From: Akkermansiaceae bacterium UBA1315
GTDB lineage: Bacteria; Verrucomicrobiota; Verrucomicrobiia; Verrucomicrobiales; Akkermansiaceae
Assembly: GCA_002307065.1 (NCBI GenBank)
Contig: DBTN01000012.1
Coordinates: 160,976-213,207 of the forward strand
Reading direction: 5' to 3'
DNA: 52,232 nucleotides
In this document: positions 15,749 through 23,971 of the stretch, piece after piece
How the letters are laid out: each line of letters opens with the position of its first letter
Numbering within the stretch: position 1 is the stretch's first letter
Position numbers and translations under genes: made by a program
The notes under the pieces: model-generated
Databases searched by the model: none
What the model was told of the DNA's origin: nothing
What the model saw: only the letters and a program-made list of their open reading frames with translations

Positions 15749-16549
15749 TCAGAGAGTGAAGTTTTTACTTTGTCTCAGAAAGTTTTTCGGATTTTCAAAA
15801 AGGATCTGTTCGATGTCGGCGGCCGAATGTTGGCGGCGTTTCATTTCGAGCGCGCATTTTGGAACCGCGAGGGGATCGGAGTGACCCCAGTCGCAGGCGG
15901 AGTTGAGCCAAAGGCGTTCGGAGCCGTAGATTTCGAGCATATCGATCGCCCGGTTTGGGGTGCATTTGCTTTCAGGATAAAGCGTCATGCCTGCCCAGTA
16001 GCCGGCATCGAGAACATGGGAAACCGTGTGTTCTTCGACGTGATCGATGATGACTTTCGAGCGGTCGAGTTTGGAAAACGAAGCGAGCGAGTCGAGGATG
16101 AGGCGGGTCCCTTTGAGTTTGTCTTCAAGGTGGGGGGTGTGGATCAAAACCGGCAGATCGTGATCGAGTGCGAGTTGGACGTGTTCTTCGAAAATTTTCA
16201 GCTCGTTGCGGGTATTTTTGTTCAGTCCGATCTCACCGATGCCGAGCACGGTGGGAGAAGCGAGAAACTGCGGGATGATGCTCATCACTTCGCGGGCGAA
16301 ACCGGGGTCGTCCGCTTCTTTCGGATTGATGCAGAGCCAGCAAAAATGTTTGATTCCGTATTTCGCGGCGCGCTTGGGCTCGTATTCGGTGAGCTGGCGG
16401 AAATAGTCGTAAAATCCTTCGGCGGAAGACCGGTCGTAGCCGGCCCAGAAGGCGGGTTCGCAGAGCGCTTCGCAGCCGGAAAGAGCGAGCTTTTCGTAGT
16501 CGTCGGTGCTCCGACTGACCATGTGGGCGTGGGGTTCGATGTATTTCAT
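15749..16549 (-). CDS. eboB: EboB-like TatD-type metal-dependent hydrolase
   Basis: 266 residues, ATG at 16549. A TatD-like TIM-barrel hydrolase with metal ligands visible in order: the EPHAHM motif at the N-terminus, Glu in LGIGEIGLNKNT, His in PVLIHTPH, His-Val-Glu-Glu-His after VIIDH, and Asp in LNSACDWGHSDPLAVP. The overall sequence fits EboB rather than DNase TatD itself: SRSTDDYEKLALSG and EPAFWAGYDRSSAEGF are typical of the Ebo subgroup. It forms a pair with the small gene 9 bp upstream. In ebo clusters EboB accompanies EboA, C, D, E and F in a metabolite-transport role; its substrate is unknown. eboE lies 3 kb downstream on the same strand. Confidence 0.82.
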   Translation of the reverse strand: MKYIEPHAHMVSRSTDDYEKLALSGCEALCEPAFWAGYDRSSAEGFYDYFRQLTEYEPKRAAKYGIKHFCWLCINPKEADDPGFAREVMSIIPQFLASPTVLGIGEIGLNKNTRNELKIFEEHVQLALDHDLPVLIHTPHLEDKLKGTRLILDSLASFSKLDRSKVIIDHVEEHTVSHVLDAGYWAGMTLYPESKCTPNRAIDMLEIYGSERLWLNSACDWGHSDPLAVPKCALEMKRRQHSAADIEQILFENPKNFLRQSKNFTL

Positions 16550-16558
16550 CCGGGGTTT

Positions 16559-16831
16559 TCAGACAGAAGTTTTGCCGGGAGCGCCGAAGGCACCTTGGAA
16601 GGGCGCGGATGGGAGGATTTCTGTGGAATGATCGGACATCGATTCCAGCACGGCGCGGGCGCGATCGGGTCGATCTTCCAGCAGGATCGGCAGTGCTTTT
16701 TTCAACGAGTCGGCGCGGAAATCCTCCGGGCCAGCGTGGCGGTCGAGGCGATCGAGAAACGCGGCGAGGTCGATGAGCTTGTGGCGCGCATCGATGAATT
16801 GCAGGTCGAGAATGTCCTTCTTGCTCGGCAT
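16559..16831 (-). CDS. small conserved protein preceding eboB
   Basis: 90 residues from ATG 16831, ending 9 bp before the eboB start. The peptide begins MPSKKDILDLQFIDARHKLI and continues with a helical segment DLAAFLDRLDRH and a C-terminal APFQGAFGAPG. It has no signal peptide or membrane segment. I do not know a named family. Its regular helical composition, short spacing and strand make it a real partner of eboB. It is much shorter than EboA (about 200 residues or more), so I do not call it eboA. The frame is open further upstream, but that stretch crosses the lgt promoter region and is basic and protein-unlike. Confidence 0.7.
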   Translation of the reverse strand: MPSKKDILDLQFIDARHKLIDLAAFLDRLDRHAGPEDFRADSLKKALPILLEDRPDRARAVLESMSDHSTEILPSAPFQGAFGAPGKTSV

Positions 16832-16945
16832 GGGTGAAAGTGTACGGGCGGATTTTGAATTTCCTATCGAGAAACCGCAGGAAAGTGCAAAAGTCTCCCG
16901 AGATCGCCGCTTGCGGGATGGGGGCGGATCGTGTGAGGTGCGCTC

Positions 16946-17998
16946 GTGTTTGCGTATTATGTGCACAATTTGGACCCGATCGCGTTGCCACTGTGGGGAA
17001 CGATGGCCGTTCGTTGGTATGGGCTGGCGTATTTGATGGGTTTTGTCGGCGGGTTTTTGTTGCTGAGGCACTTAGCCAAGCGGGGCCTGTGGGTGTTAAA
17101 GCCGGAAAAAACCGGGGATTTCATTGCGGCGGCGGCGTTGTTTGGCGTGTTTTTGGGCGGTCGTTTGGGTTATATTTTATTTTATCACCTGCCGAAAGTG
17201 GGATGGGCGGGCTGGAAAGAGGACCCATTCGTAATTTTCAGAGTTTGGGAAGGCGGGATGGCCAGCCACGGCGGGATTTTGGGACTGGTGATCTTCACCT
17301 GGTTTTACGCGAAAAAGGAAAAAGTCTCGTGGACCGGTCTGGGAGATGGGCTTTGTGTGGTCGCTCCGGTCGGGTTGTTTTTTGGGCGGGCGGCGAATTT
17401 TATCAATGGCGAGCTCTACGGGCGGGTTGCGAGTGGGGTGAATTGGGCGGTCAAATTTCCACTCGCTCTGATGGACCGCACCGCGCCGGAATCGTTGCGC
17501 TTTGACGCGGCGGCGCAGGCAGCGGTAAATGCGGATCCGGGATTAGCCGCCGCTTATCAGGCGATGGAAAGTGCTGGCCTGGGAATGGCGAACGGTCAGG
17601 GGAGTCAGCCGTATTTCGAAGCGCAGTCGGCCTTTTTTGAAGCATTGCTGGCGGCGAATCGGAAGTCGGACGAAGTCTCGGCGGCGATTTCGCCGTTTTT
17701 GGAAACGCGGCATCCCTCCCAGATCTACGAAGGTTTGCTGGAAGGCGCTTTGCTGTTTGCCATTCTTTGGATTGTTCGGGTGAAGTTTCCGAAAGCGCCC
17801 AATGGTCTTTTGACCGGTTTGTTTTTTGGGCTTTACGCGATTTTCCGGATCTTTGCCGAGCAGTTCCGCGAGCCGGATGCGGCATGGGTGATCGAGGGGG
17901 TTTTGACTCAAGGTCAGTTTCTCTCGCTGTTCATGTTCCTCTTTTCCGCAGCGTTTTTGACTTACGCTTGGAAGGGGAGAAACCGGCCAGTCGCCTAA
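16946..17998 (+). CDS. lgt: prolipoprotein diacylglyceryl transferase with a mid-protein insertion
   Basis: 350 residues, GTG start. Lgt moves diacylglycerol from phosphatidylglycerol to the lipobox Cys of prolipoproteins in the inner membrane. Signatures: MAVRWYGLAYLMGF (conserved Arg-Trp-Tyr), LGGRLGYILFY, the catalytic His in GGMASHGGILG, and the Lgt signature GRAANFINGELYGR. C-terminal RHPSQIYEGLLEG and FRIFAEQFREPD are conserved. There are seven or so membrane segments. Between NWAVKFPLALMDR and ETRHPSQIYE lies an Ala/Glu-rich stretch of roughly 75 residues that is longer than in E. coli Lgt and should form a periplasmic loop. Its stop overlaps the stop of the convergent 17995-18564 gene by 3 bp. 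It diverges from the eboB pair across 114 bp. Confidence 0.95.
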   Translation: MFAYYVHNLDPIALPLWGTMAVRWYGLAYLMGFVGGFLLLRHLAKRGLWVLKPEKTGDFIAAAALFGVFLGGRLGYILFYHLPKVGWAGWKEDPFVIFRVWEGGMASHGGILGLVIFTWFYAKKEKVSWTGLGDGLCVVAPVGLFFGRAANFINGELYGRVASGVNWAVKFPLALMDRTAPESLRFDAAAQAAVNADPGLAAAYQAMESAGLGMANGQGSQPYFEAQSAFFEALLAANRKSDEVSAAISPFLETRHPSQIYEGLLEGALLFAILWIVRVKFPKAPNGLLTGLFFGLYAIFRIFAEQFREPDAAWVIEGVLTQGQFLSLFMFLFSAAFLTYAWKGRNRPVA

Positions 17999-18564
17999 CT
18001 TTCGTGTTCCCAGGCCTTCTTCAACGCCGGGCCGACCGCGCTTTCCAAAGCTCCGTGCCAATCGGCGTCGCTGCGGATGACCGGTAGTGCTGGCAAAATC
18101 CGCTCGGCCAAACCGGTTTGCGAAACGGACGCTCGGAAATATTCGCCGCCATTTTCCGCAGGGCCGACGACTTGGTTCACGGTCCTGCCGAGACCGAGCA
18201 TCGCGGTGTGAACCCAGCGCGCGCCAAGGTGCGGGCAAAGAATTTCGCCGGACGCTTCGATTTCGAAGTCGTGGGATGTTTCGGAAAAATCAATCTCGAA
18301 ACCGGTTGCGGAAAAGGTGTTTTCGTTGAACTCCCAACGTTCCGCGAGTTTCGGTAGCAGCCAGAACCGGATCGCCTCTGACGCATCAACCGGTGAAACG
18401 ATCAGCCGCAGCCGGGTTTCCGCGAGACCGCGGAGTTGGAGCAAGGTCGTTGTGGCGATCGCTCGATAGCGACGAGCGGCCTCGTCTGGGCCGACGATTT
18501 TTCCCATTTCCGGCAGAACTTTCCCCGGCAAAGGTTCATGGATTTCCAATTTCAGCAACCGCAC
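17995..18564 (-). CDS. degenerate DUF2064/TIGR04282-like protein
   Basis: 189 residues, GTG at 18564. The frame follows the DUF2064 (TIGR04282) glycosyltransferase-like family: PGKVLPEMGKIVGPDEAARRYRAI corresponds to the usual PGxVKTRL...GPEAAAxLYRA start, and VVGPAENGGEYFRA to the PAxDGGYYLIG motif. The Lys-Thr-Arg nucleotide-binding triplet is replaced by Leu-Pro-Glu, and the middle Gly-x-Asp-x-Pro motif is not visible (GEILCPHLGARW stands there). The protein may be inactive or repurposed. Its stop overlaps the end of lgt; its start is divergent from ftsK, with a short inverted repeat (ATTCCCCG 18574-18581 / CGGGGAAT 18601-18608) in the spacer. Confidence 0.6.
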   Translation of the reverse strand: MRLLKLEIHEPLPGKVLPEMGKIVGPDEAARRYRAIATTTLLQLRGLAETRLRLIVSPVDASEAIRFWLLPKLAERWEFNENTFSATGFEIDFSETSHDFEIEASGEILCPHLGARWVHTAMLGLGRTVNQVVGPAENGGEYFRASVSQTGLAERILPALPVIRSDADWHGALESAVGPALKKAWEHES

Positions 18565-18693
18565 ACGGAGAGCATTCCCCGGATTTGAGATCGGTCCAAG
18601 CGGGGAATTCTAAAGATTTACTGATTTTCCGGCTAGGAAAACAATCTTGCCCCAGCGGTCTTGAAAGGCGAAACTGTCGCCCAAGAAACTTCG

Positions 18694-21153
18694 ATGGCAC
18701 ACAGGGATAATAAGAAACGAGGCGAGGAGCCGGAACCCGAAAAGTGGTCGAACGAGATCGTCGGCATCATCTTGATCGCGTCCGGGCTGATCCTATTGCT
18801 GTCGCTGGTGTCCTACACTCCGGCGGATCTGCCGAAGTGGGGATTTCTCGAAGCATTCGCGGATAAATCCGGTGCTCGGAGCGAGAATTTGATCGGTCCC
18901 GTTGGTGGAATTCTGGGATTCGTGCAGATTTTGTTATTTGGTGCAGCGGGCTGGTTGATTCCGGTCGCGCTGATTTGGCTGGGGATTTTGAAAATGGCCT
19001 TTTCAGGTCGGCTCTGGCCGCGGGCGTCGATTGGGTTTTTGGTGCTGCTTCTCACCGGAGCGGCATGGCTTCACACCGCGGACTTTTTTTTCGTGGATTG
19101 GGCTAACCGATGCCAGATCAGCGGACCGGGCGGGGTCGTTGGGCAGGGGCTGGGCGGTTTCGTTTTGACCAACGTTATCGGGCGATCCGGCACTTTGATC
19201 GTGACCGGTACGGCCTATCTCGTGGCCTTGCTTTTGCTGACCGGTCAACATCCCGTGCGTTTTGTGAAATCCTGCTACCGCTTGACCCGGCTGAAATGGT
19301 CGGCCTGGCGCGCGGCCCGCAGTGAAAGCGGCCGGGCAGCGGCGCGAGAAGCCGAAATGATCGCCGAGCGCGATCGGCAGCGCGAACAACGTCGGAAAGA
19401 ACGCGATCTTACCAAAGCGGCTGATGTCAAAAACGCGCCGGATGATTCCCAGCCGCAGCTTCCGCTTCGCGAAATACCGGTGCCGCAGATCATTGACGCG
19501 TCCCATCGCCGTGCGGCGGAGACGATGTCGCCAGGGACCAAGCCGTTCGAACGAAAGAAACAAGCCGGCCATCAGTTCCTGTCGGTCACAGGTTACGAAA
19601 ATTACGAACTGCCTGGGTTTGATCTGTTAGATATCGATGAATCGGTCGAGCAGCCGGAAGCGAATCGCGAAGAATTGTTGGCGACGCAACGGACGATCAT
19701 CGACACGTTGAAAGCCTTTGGGATTGATGTGACGGCAGGTGATATCACACGCGGCCCGACGATCACGCGTTATGAAATCTACCCGTCGACCGGTTTGCGG
19801 GTGTCCCGCATTTCCCAACTTGAGGCCGATTTGGCGCGGGCGACTTGTGCGGAACGAATCAATATCCTCGCGCCGATTCCCGGCAAAGACACCGTCGGCA
19901 TTGAGCTCGCGAATTCGGTGAAAGTCGCGGTTCCGCTGCACGAGCTTCTCCATGACCCGGAGTTCCGCTCTGCGAAAAAGAAGATCCCGCTGGCTCTTGG
20001 AAAAGACGTTTATGGCAAGACCGTGATCGGCGATCTCGCGGCCATGCCTCACTTGTTGGTGGCGGGTGCGACCGGTTCCGGCAAATCGGTCTGTATCAAT
20101 TCGATCATCGCATCGATGTTGTTCAAGTTCGGTCCAGACGAGCTGAGATTTATCATGGTCGATCCCAAAGTGGTCGAAATGCAGATGTATAATAAACTTC
20201 CGCACCTCGTGGTGCCGGTGGTGACCGATCCGAAAAAGACCGTGGCCGCGCTCAAGTGGGTGGTCAACGAGATGGAAAAACGCTACCGCATTTTCGCCAA
20301 AGAAGGCGTGCGGAATTTCGACAGCTTCAACACCCGTCCGAAACCGGATCAGGTGGCTGATGAGCCCAAACCGGAACCGGAAGCCGAACCGGAAGTGCTT
20401 CTCACCGATGAACAACTCGACGAAATCGCGTTGTCACTCGAATCCGGGGAGCTCGGTCCCGAGGAAGATCTGGATGAAATGGAACTCACGGAAGAACAAA
20501 TTCCGGACCGTTTCCCTTATATCGTCGTGTTGATCGACGAGCTTGCCGACTTGATGCAGACCGCTCCGGCGGATGTGGAGATGTGCATTGCTCGAATCGC
20601 ACAAAAAGCTCGTGCGGCAGGGATTCATTTGATCATCGCCACCCAGACGCCACGGGCCGACGTGGTGACGGGGATCATCAAGGCGAACATCCCTTGTCGG
20701 ATCGCTTTCCAGGTCTCCTCCGCACTCGATTCGCGCGTGATCCTCGATACCAAAGGCGCGGACAAACTGGTAGGAAAAGGCGATATGCTTTATCTTCCAC
20801 CGGGATCGGCGAAGCTGGAGCGATCGCAAGGTGCTTACGTGACCGATGCGGAAATCGAACGCATCATCGAGCACTGCGCCAAACAGGGAGCGCCCCGTTT
20901 CGAGACCGACATCCACGCTGCGATCAATGCGTCCGACGACGAAATGGATGACGATGTTTCCGAAGCGGATGAAGAGTTGATCGTGAAATGCATCGAGGTG
21001 GTGCGTCAGGAGCGGAAGGCCAGCACATCGTTGCTGCAACGTCGCCTCCGGCTTGGCTACACGCGTGCCGCGCGGATGGTCGATATCCTCGAACAGCGTG
21101 GAGTGGTCGGCCCAGGCGAAGGTGCCAAGCCTCGGGAAGTCTATCTGAAGTAA
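18694..21153 (+). CDS. ftsK: DNA translocase FtsK/SpoIIIE
   Basis: 819 residues from ATG 18694 (the frame is open to a TTG at 18661). It pumps chromosomal DNA through the division septum and helps resolve dimers at dif. N-terminal membrane domain with four hydrophobic segments (about 20-185), then a charged linker of about 100 residues. The alpha/beta motor has the Walker A VAGATGSGKSVCIN, MVDPKVVEMQMYNKLPHLVVPVVTDPKK, Walker B YIVVLIDELADLM, and ATQTPRADVVTGIIKANIP. C-terminal gamma winged helix (IVKCIEVVRQERKASTSLL to GVVGPGEGAKPREVYL) reads KOPS orientation sequences. Between the Walker motifs lies an acidic insertion of about 65 residues (PKPEPEAEPEVLLTDEQL onward). Confidence 0.96.
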   Translation: MAHRDNKKRGEEPEPEKWSNEIVGIILIASGLILLLSLVSYTPADLPKWGFLEAFADKSGARSENLIGPVGGILGFVQILLFGAAGWLIPVALIWLGILKMAFSGRLWPRASIGFLVLLLTGAAWLHTADFFFVDWANRCQISGPGGVVGQGLGGFVLTNVIGRSGTLIVTGTAYLVALLLLTGQHPVRFVKSCYRLTRLKWSAWRAARSESGRAAAREAEMIAERDRQREQRRKERDLTKAADVKNAPDDSQPQLPLREIPVPQIIDASHRRAAETMSPGTKPFERKKQAGHQFLSVTGYENYELPGFDLLDIDESVEQPEANREELLATQRTIIDTLKAFGIDVTAGDITRGPTITRYEIYPSTGLRVSRISQLEADLARATCAERINILAPIPGKDTVGIELANSVKVAVPLHELLHDPEFRSAKKKIPLALGKDVYGKTVIGDLAAMPHLLVAGATGSGKSVCINSIIASMLFKFGPDELRFIMVDPKVVEMQMYNKLPHLVVPVVTDPKKTVAALKWVVNEMEKRYRIFAKEGVRNFDSFNTRPKPDQVADEPKPEPEAEPEVLLTDEQLDEIALSLESGELGPEEDLDEMELTEEQIPDRFPYIVVLIDELADLMQTAPADVEMCIARIAQKARAAGIHLIIATQTPRADVVTGIIKANIPCRIAFQVSSALDSRVILDTKGADKLVGKGDMLYLPPGSAKLERSQGAYVTDAEIERIIEHCAKQGAPRFETDIHAAINASDDEMDDDVSEADEELIVKCIEVVRQERKASTSLLQRRLRLGYTRAARMVDILEQRGVVGPGEGAKPREVYLK

Positions 21154-21267
21154 GCAATTTCTAGGGGGTTTCAGAAAAATTCATCTTTCTGTAATTTTCC
21201 GATTGTCAAAACCCGCGCGCCACGACTTACTCTGCGCCCCGCCCCAAAAAAGGCGGGAGAAACATGA

Positions 21268-21340
21268 GGCCCGATAGCTCAGTTGGTAGAGCAGCGGATT
21301 GAAAATTCGCGTGTCGCTGGTTCGAATCCGGCTCGGGCCA
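21268..21340 (+). tRNA. tRNA-Phe (GAA)
   Basis: 73 nt with a 7-bp acceptor stem GGCCCGA/TCGGGCC, D arm with AGTTGGTAGA loop, anticodon loop TTGAAAA giving anticodon GAA, T arm GCTGG-TTCGAAT-CCGGC and discriminator A. The 3' CCA is not encoded (genome reads ACCT). Confidence 0.96.
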
Positions 21341-21451
21341 CCTCTTTTTCTCGTTGGTAAAGAGAATCTTTGGAAACGCGGATCAAATTGGAATCCGTCG
21401 GGTAAATTCAAATTGAATCCCACCTCGTTTTGCGAAAAGATGGACGTCTAA

Positions 21452-22780
21452 ATGTTTGGCGTTCTTTTTGAGATTTCTCTGATTCTTGTTCTTTTAATCG
21501 GCAATGGGGTATTCGCGATGACCGAAATCGCGATCGTGTCTTCCCGGCGTGGCAAACTCCAAGCGATGGCGGATTCCGGAGATCGCGGCGCGTCGCGTGC
21601 GCTGGAACTTGCGGAGGAGCCGAACCGGTTTTTATCGACGGTTCAGATCGGAATTACCCTGGTGGGGATTCTTGCGGGGGCTTTTGGTGGTGCCGGTTTG
21701 TCGCAACGTTTGGCGGAAGTGATTTCGCCGCTGCCTTTTATTGGAGATTTTGCACCGCAGATTTCATTCGTCGTTGTGATTGGCGCACTGACTTATCTTT
21801 CGCTCGTGATTGGTGAGCTCGTGCCGAAGCGAATCGCGATGCGTTTTCCGGAAACGATTGCTGCGGGCATGGCAAAGCCGATGGATCTGCTTTCGCGGTT
21901 CGCCGCGCCGGCGGTTTCGTTTCTTTCGTTTTCGACAAGCGGTTTGCTGAAGCTTTTTGGCATCCGGGAAAGTTCGGACGAACGGATGTCGAAGGAGGAA
22001 TTCACCGTGCTGATTCGCGAAGGACTGGTTGCTGGCACCATTGCCAAACCCGAGTCGCAGATGATGGAAGGGGTTTTTAATTTCGAAAAACTCGACGTTT
22101 ACGACATCATGATTCCGCGTCCGAAAATGGTGTGGATCGATGTGAATTCGGCTCACGAAGACACGTGGCCGGCCATCGTTCGGAGTTCGCAAACGCATTT
22201 CCCGGTGTATGAGGGACAGCGCGACAATCTGGTTGGCGTGATTTCCGTGAAGGATTGCTACGCACAAATGGCAGCGGGTATCGAAATTTCGTTCCGCCAT
22301 TTGATGCGGCCGCCGCTGTTGGTGCCGGAGATGCAGAAGGCGAGTATGGTCTTGGAAACGTTCCGGAAGACGGGAGTCCACGTCGGATTTGTCATCGACG
22401 AGTTCGGTGGGGTGGCTGGGATGGTGACGTTGATCGATCTGATGGAATCGATCGTCGGTGATGTGCCGAGTCTTGAGGAACGAATGGCGCTGACGATTCG
22501 CCAGCGGCCAGATGGGACGTGGTTGATCGACGGATTGTTCGAGATCGAAAAACTCGGGATGCATCTTGAGGGATTTATTCCGCCGGAAGGGTCGGGCGAT
22601 GAATTTCAGACACTTTCGGGTTTGTTCTCGGTCCGGCTTGAGCAAGTTCCGCAAGAAGGGGATCTGTTAGAGGAAAGCGGATGGCAATTTGAAATCATGG
22701 ACATGGACGGCATCCGCGTGGACAAGGTCCTGGCGACCGATAAGCGAGCGAACGTCACCCAACCGGTGTCGGAGGATTAG
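21452..22780 (+). CDS. CNNM/CorC-type membrane protein with CBS and transporter-associated domains
   Basis: 442 residues, ATG start. Domains in order: DUF21/CNNM membrane domain (1-190) with FAMTEIAIVSSRRGKL, FLSTVQIGITLVGILAGAFGGA and LVIGELVPKRIAM; a CBS pair (about 205-335) with DIMIPRPKMVWID, FPVYEGQRDNLVGVISVKD and GFVIDEFGGVAGMVTLIDLMESIVGD; and the CorC_HlyC domain (about 345-430) with GLFEIEKLGM and DEFQTLSGLFSVRL. The family is often called hemolysin-related (TlyC), but better-studied members handle Mg2+ or Co2+ efflux or magnesium homeostasis. It is followed 24 bp later by a TerC-family gene, so the two may share a transcript. Confidence 0.93.
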   Translation: MFGVLFEISLILVLLIGNGVFAMTEIAIVSSRRGKLQAMADSGDRGASRALELAEEPNRFLSTVQIGITLVGILAGAFGGAGLSQRLAEVISPLPFIGDFAPQISFVVVIGALTYLSLVIGELVPKRIAMRFPETIAAGMAKPMDLLSRFAAPAVSFLSFSTSGLLKLFGIRESSDERMSKEEFTVLIREGLVAGTIAKPESQMMEGVFNFEKLDVYDIMIPRPKMVWIDVNSAHEDTWPAIVRSSQTHFPVYEGQRDNLVGVISVKDCYAQMAAGIEISFRHLMRPPLLVPEMQKASMVLETFRKTGVHVGFVIDEFGGVAGMVTLIDLMESIVGDVPSLEERMALTIRQRPDGTWLIDGLFEIEKLGMHLEGFIPPEGSGDEFQTLSGLFSVRLEQVPQEGDLLEESGWQFEIMDMDGIRVDKVLATDKRANVTQPVSED

Positions 22781-22804
22781 TGGAAATGTGCTCAGCTTTT
22801 CCAA

Positions 22805-23917
22805 TTGGCGGAATGGGGTCGGCTGGTTGAGACTTCGCTTGTGATTTGGGCTTGGATAATATTCATCGGATTCGTTTTTGTGATGCTGGCGCTCGACCTG
22901 GGCGTGTTTCACAGAAAGTCGCATGTCGTCGGTTTTAAAGAATCGCTCACTTGGTCCGCGGTGTGGATCACGCTCGGGCTATCCTTTTCGATCTTGGTGT
23001 ATTTCGCCTACGAGCGGCACTGGTTCGATCTCGGGATGAGCGTCGATGCGGTCGACGGGCTGATCAACACCGGCAAGCTCGCCGCGACGAAATATCTGAC
23101 CGGTTATGTGGTCGAGAAGTCGCTGAGCGTGGATAACATTTTTGTGATTGCGATGGTGTTTTCGTCGCTTGCGGTGCCAGCGCGTTATCAACACCGGGTG
23201 CTTTTCTGGGGGATTTTGGGTGCGCTTGCGATGCGTGGCGGGATGATCGGAATCGGCGCCGCATTGGTTCAAAATTTCCATTGGGTGCTTTATGTATTCG
23301 GCGGATTTTTGATCCTGACCGGTTTGAAAATGCTCTTCATGGAGGAGAAGGAAACCAAACCGGAGGATAACATTCTCGTTCGTGCGATCCGCAAACGTTT
23401 CCCGGTGACTCGTGATTACCACGGCCAACATTTCCTGGTAAAAGCCGGCAGCACCAATGCTCTCGAAGCTTCGGAACCGGGGGTTGCGGTTATTCCAGAT
23501 CCGGTGGTGGAGAGCGCTCCCAAGGGAAAATGGCTGCTCACGCCTCTGGCGGTCGCGCTGATTTTGGTCGAGTTCACCGATTTGATTTTCGCAGTCGATT
23601 CGATTCCGGCGATTTTCGCCATCACAGCGGATCCTTTCCTGGTTTTCACCAGTAACGTTTTTGCGATTCTGGGTTTGCGCTCGTTGTATTTCGCCTTGGC
23701 GGGAATGATTGCCAAGTTCCGCTACCTGAAGCCGGCGCTGTCGCTGATCTTGTTGGTGGTCGGTGTGAAAATGCTGGCGGCGAAGTGGCTCAAGCTGTGG
23801 CTGGGCGATTCGTTCAACTTCACCATCCTCGGCCTGATTCTCGCGATTCTCGCAACCGGTGTGATCACCTCGCTGATTGTTGGCAAAGCGGACGACGACA
23901 AAGCGGAAGGTCATTGA
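22805..23917 (+). CDS. TerC/Alx-family integral membrane protein
   Basis: 370 residues. The longest frame starts with TTG at 22805; a GTG at 22841 directly before the first membrane helix is an alternative, and no good Shine-Dalgarno favours either. TerC/Alx signatures: MLALDLGVFHRKSHVV, EKSLSVDNIFVIAMVFSSLAVP and the mirrored repeat VEFTDLIFAVDSIPAIFAITADPFLV, each with Asp residues inside membrane helices, as in metal-exporting TerC proteins. Eight or nine hydrophobic segments. Family members export Mn2+ or load it onto secreted metalloproteins and respond to tellurite or alkaline pH. The 24-bp spacer upstream leaves no room for a yybP-ykoY Mn riboswitch. Confidence 0.93.
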   Translation: MAEWGRLVETSLVIWAWIIFIGFVFVMLALDLGVFHRKSHVVGFKESLTWSAVWITLGLSFSILVYFAYERHWFDLGMSVDAVDGLINTGKLAATKYLTGYVVEKSLSVDNIFVIAMVFSSLAVPARYQHRVLFWGILGALAMRGGMIGIGAALVQNFHWVLYVFGGFLILTGLKMLFMEEKETKPEDNILVRAIRKRFPVTRDYHGQHFLVKAGSTNALEASEPGVAVIPDPVVESAPKGKWLLTPLAVALILVEFTDLIFAVDSIPAIFAITADPFLVFTSNVFAILGLRSLYFALAGMIAKFRYLKPALSLILLVVGVKMLAAKWLKLWLGDSFNFTILGLILAILATGVITSLIVGKADDDKAEGH

Positions 23918-23971
23918 TTTTTCTGCCGTTGGTTACTTGAAACTTGGAATCCCGCGCCTCAAGCTCCGCGC

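Noticed and set aside
16832..17071. Upstream extension of the 90-residue gene
   Set aside because: Crosses into lgt and its promoter region and is Arg/Gln/Pro-rich; ATG 16831 begins the regular protein.
21181..21423. 80-codon minus-strand frame across tRNA-Phe
   Set aside because: It is the antisense of the tRNA, a well-known false ORF type.
22781..22804. yybP-ykoY manganese riboswitch before the TerC gene
   Set aside because: Only 24 bp separate it from the preceding gene; no riboswitch can fit.
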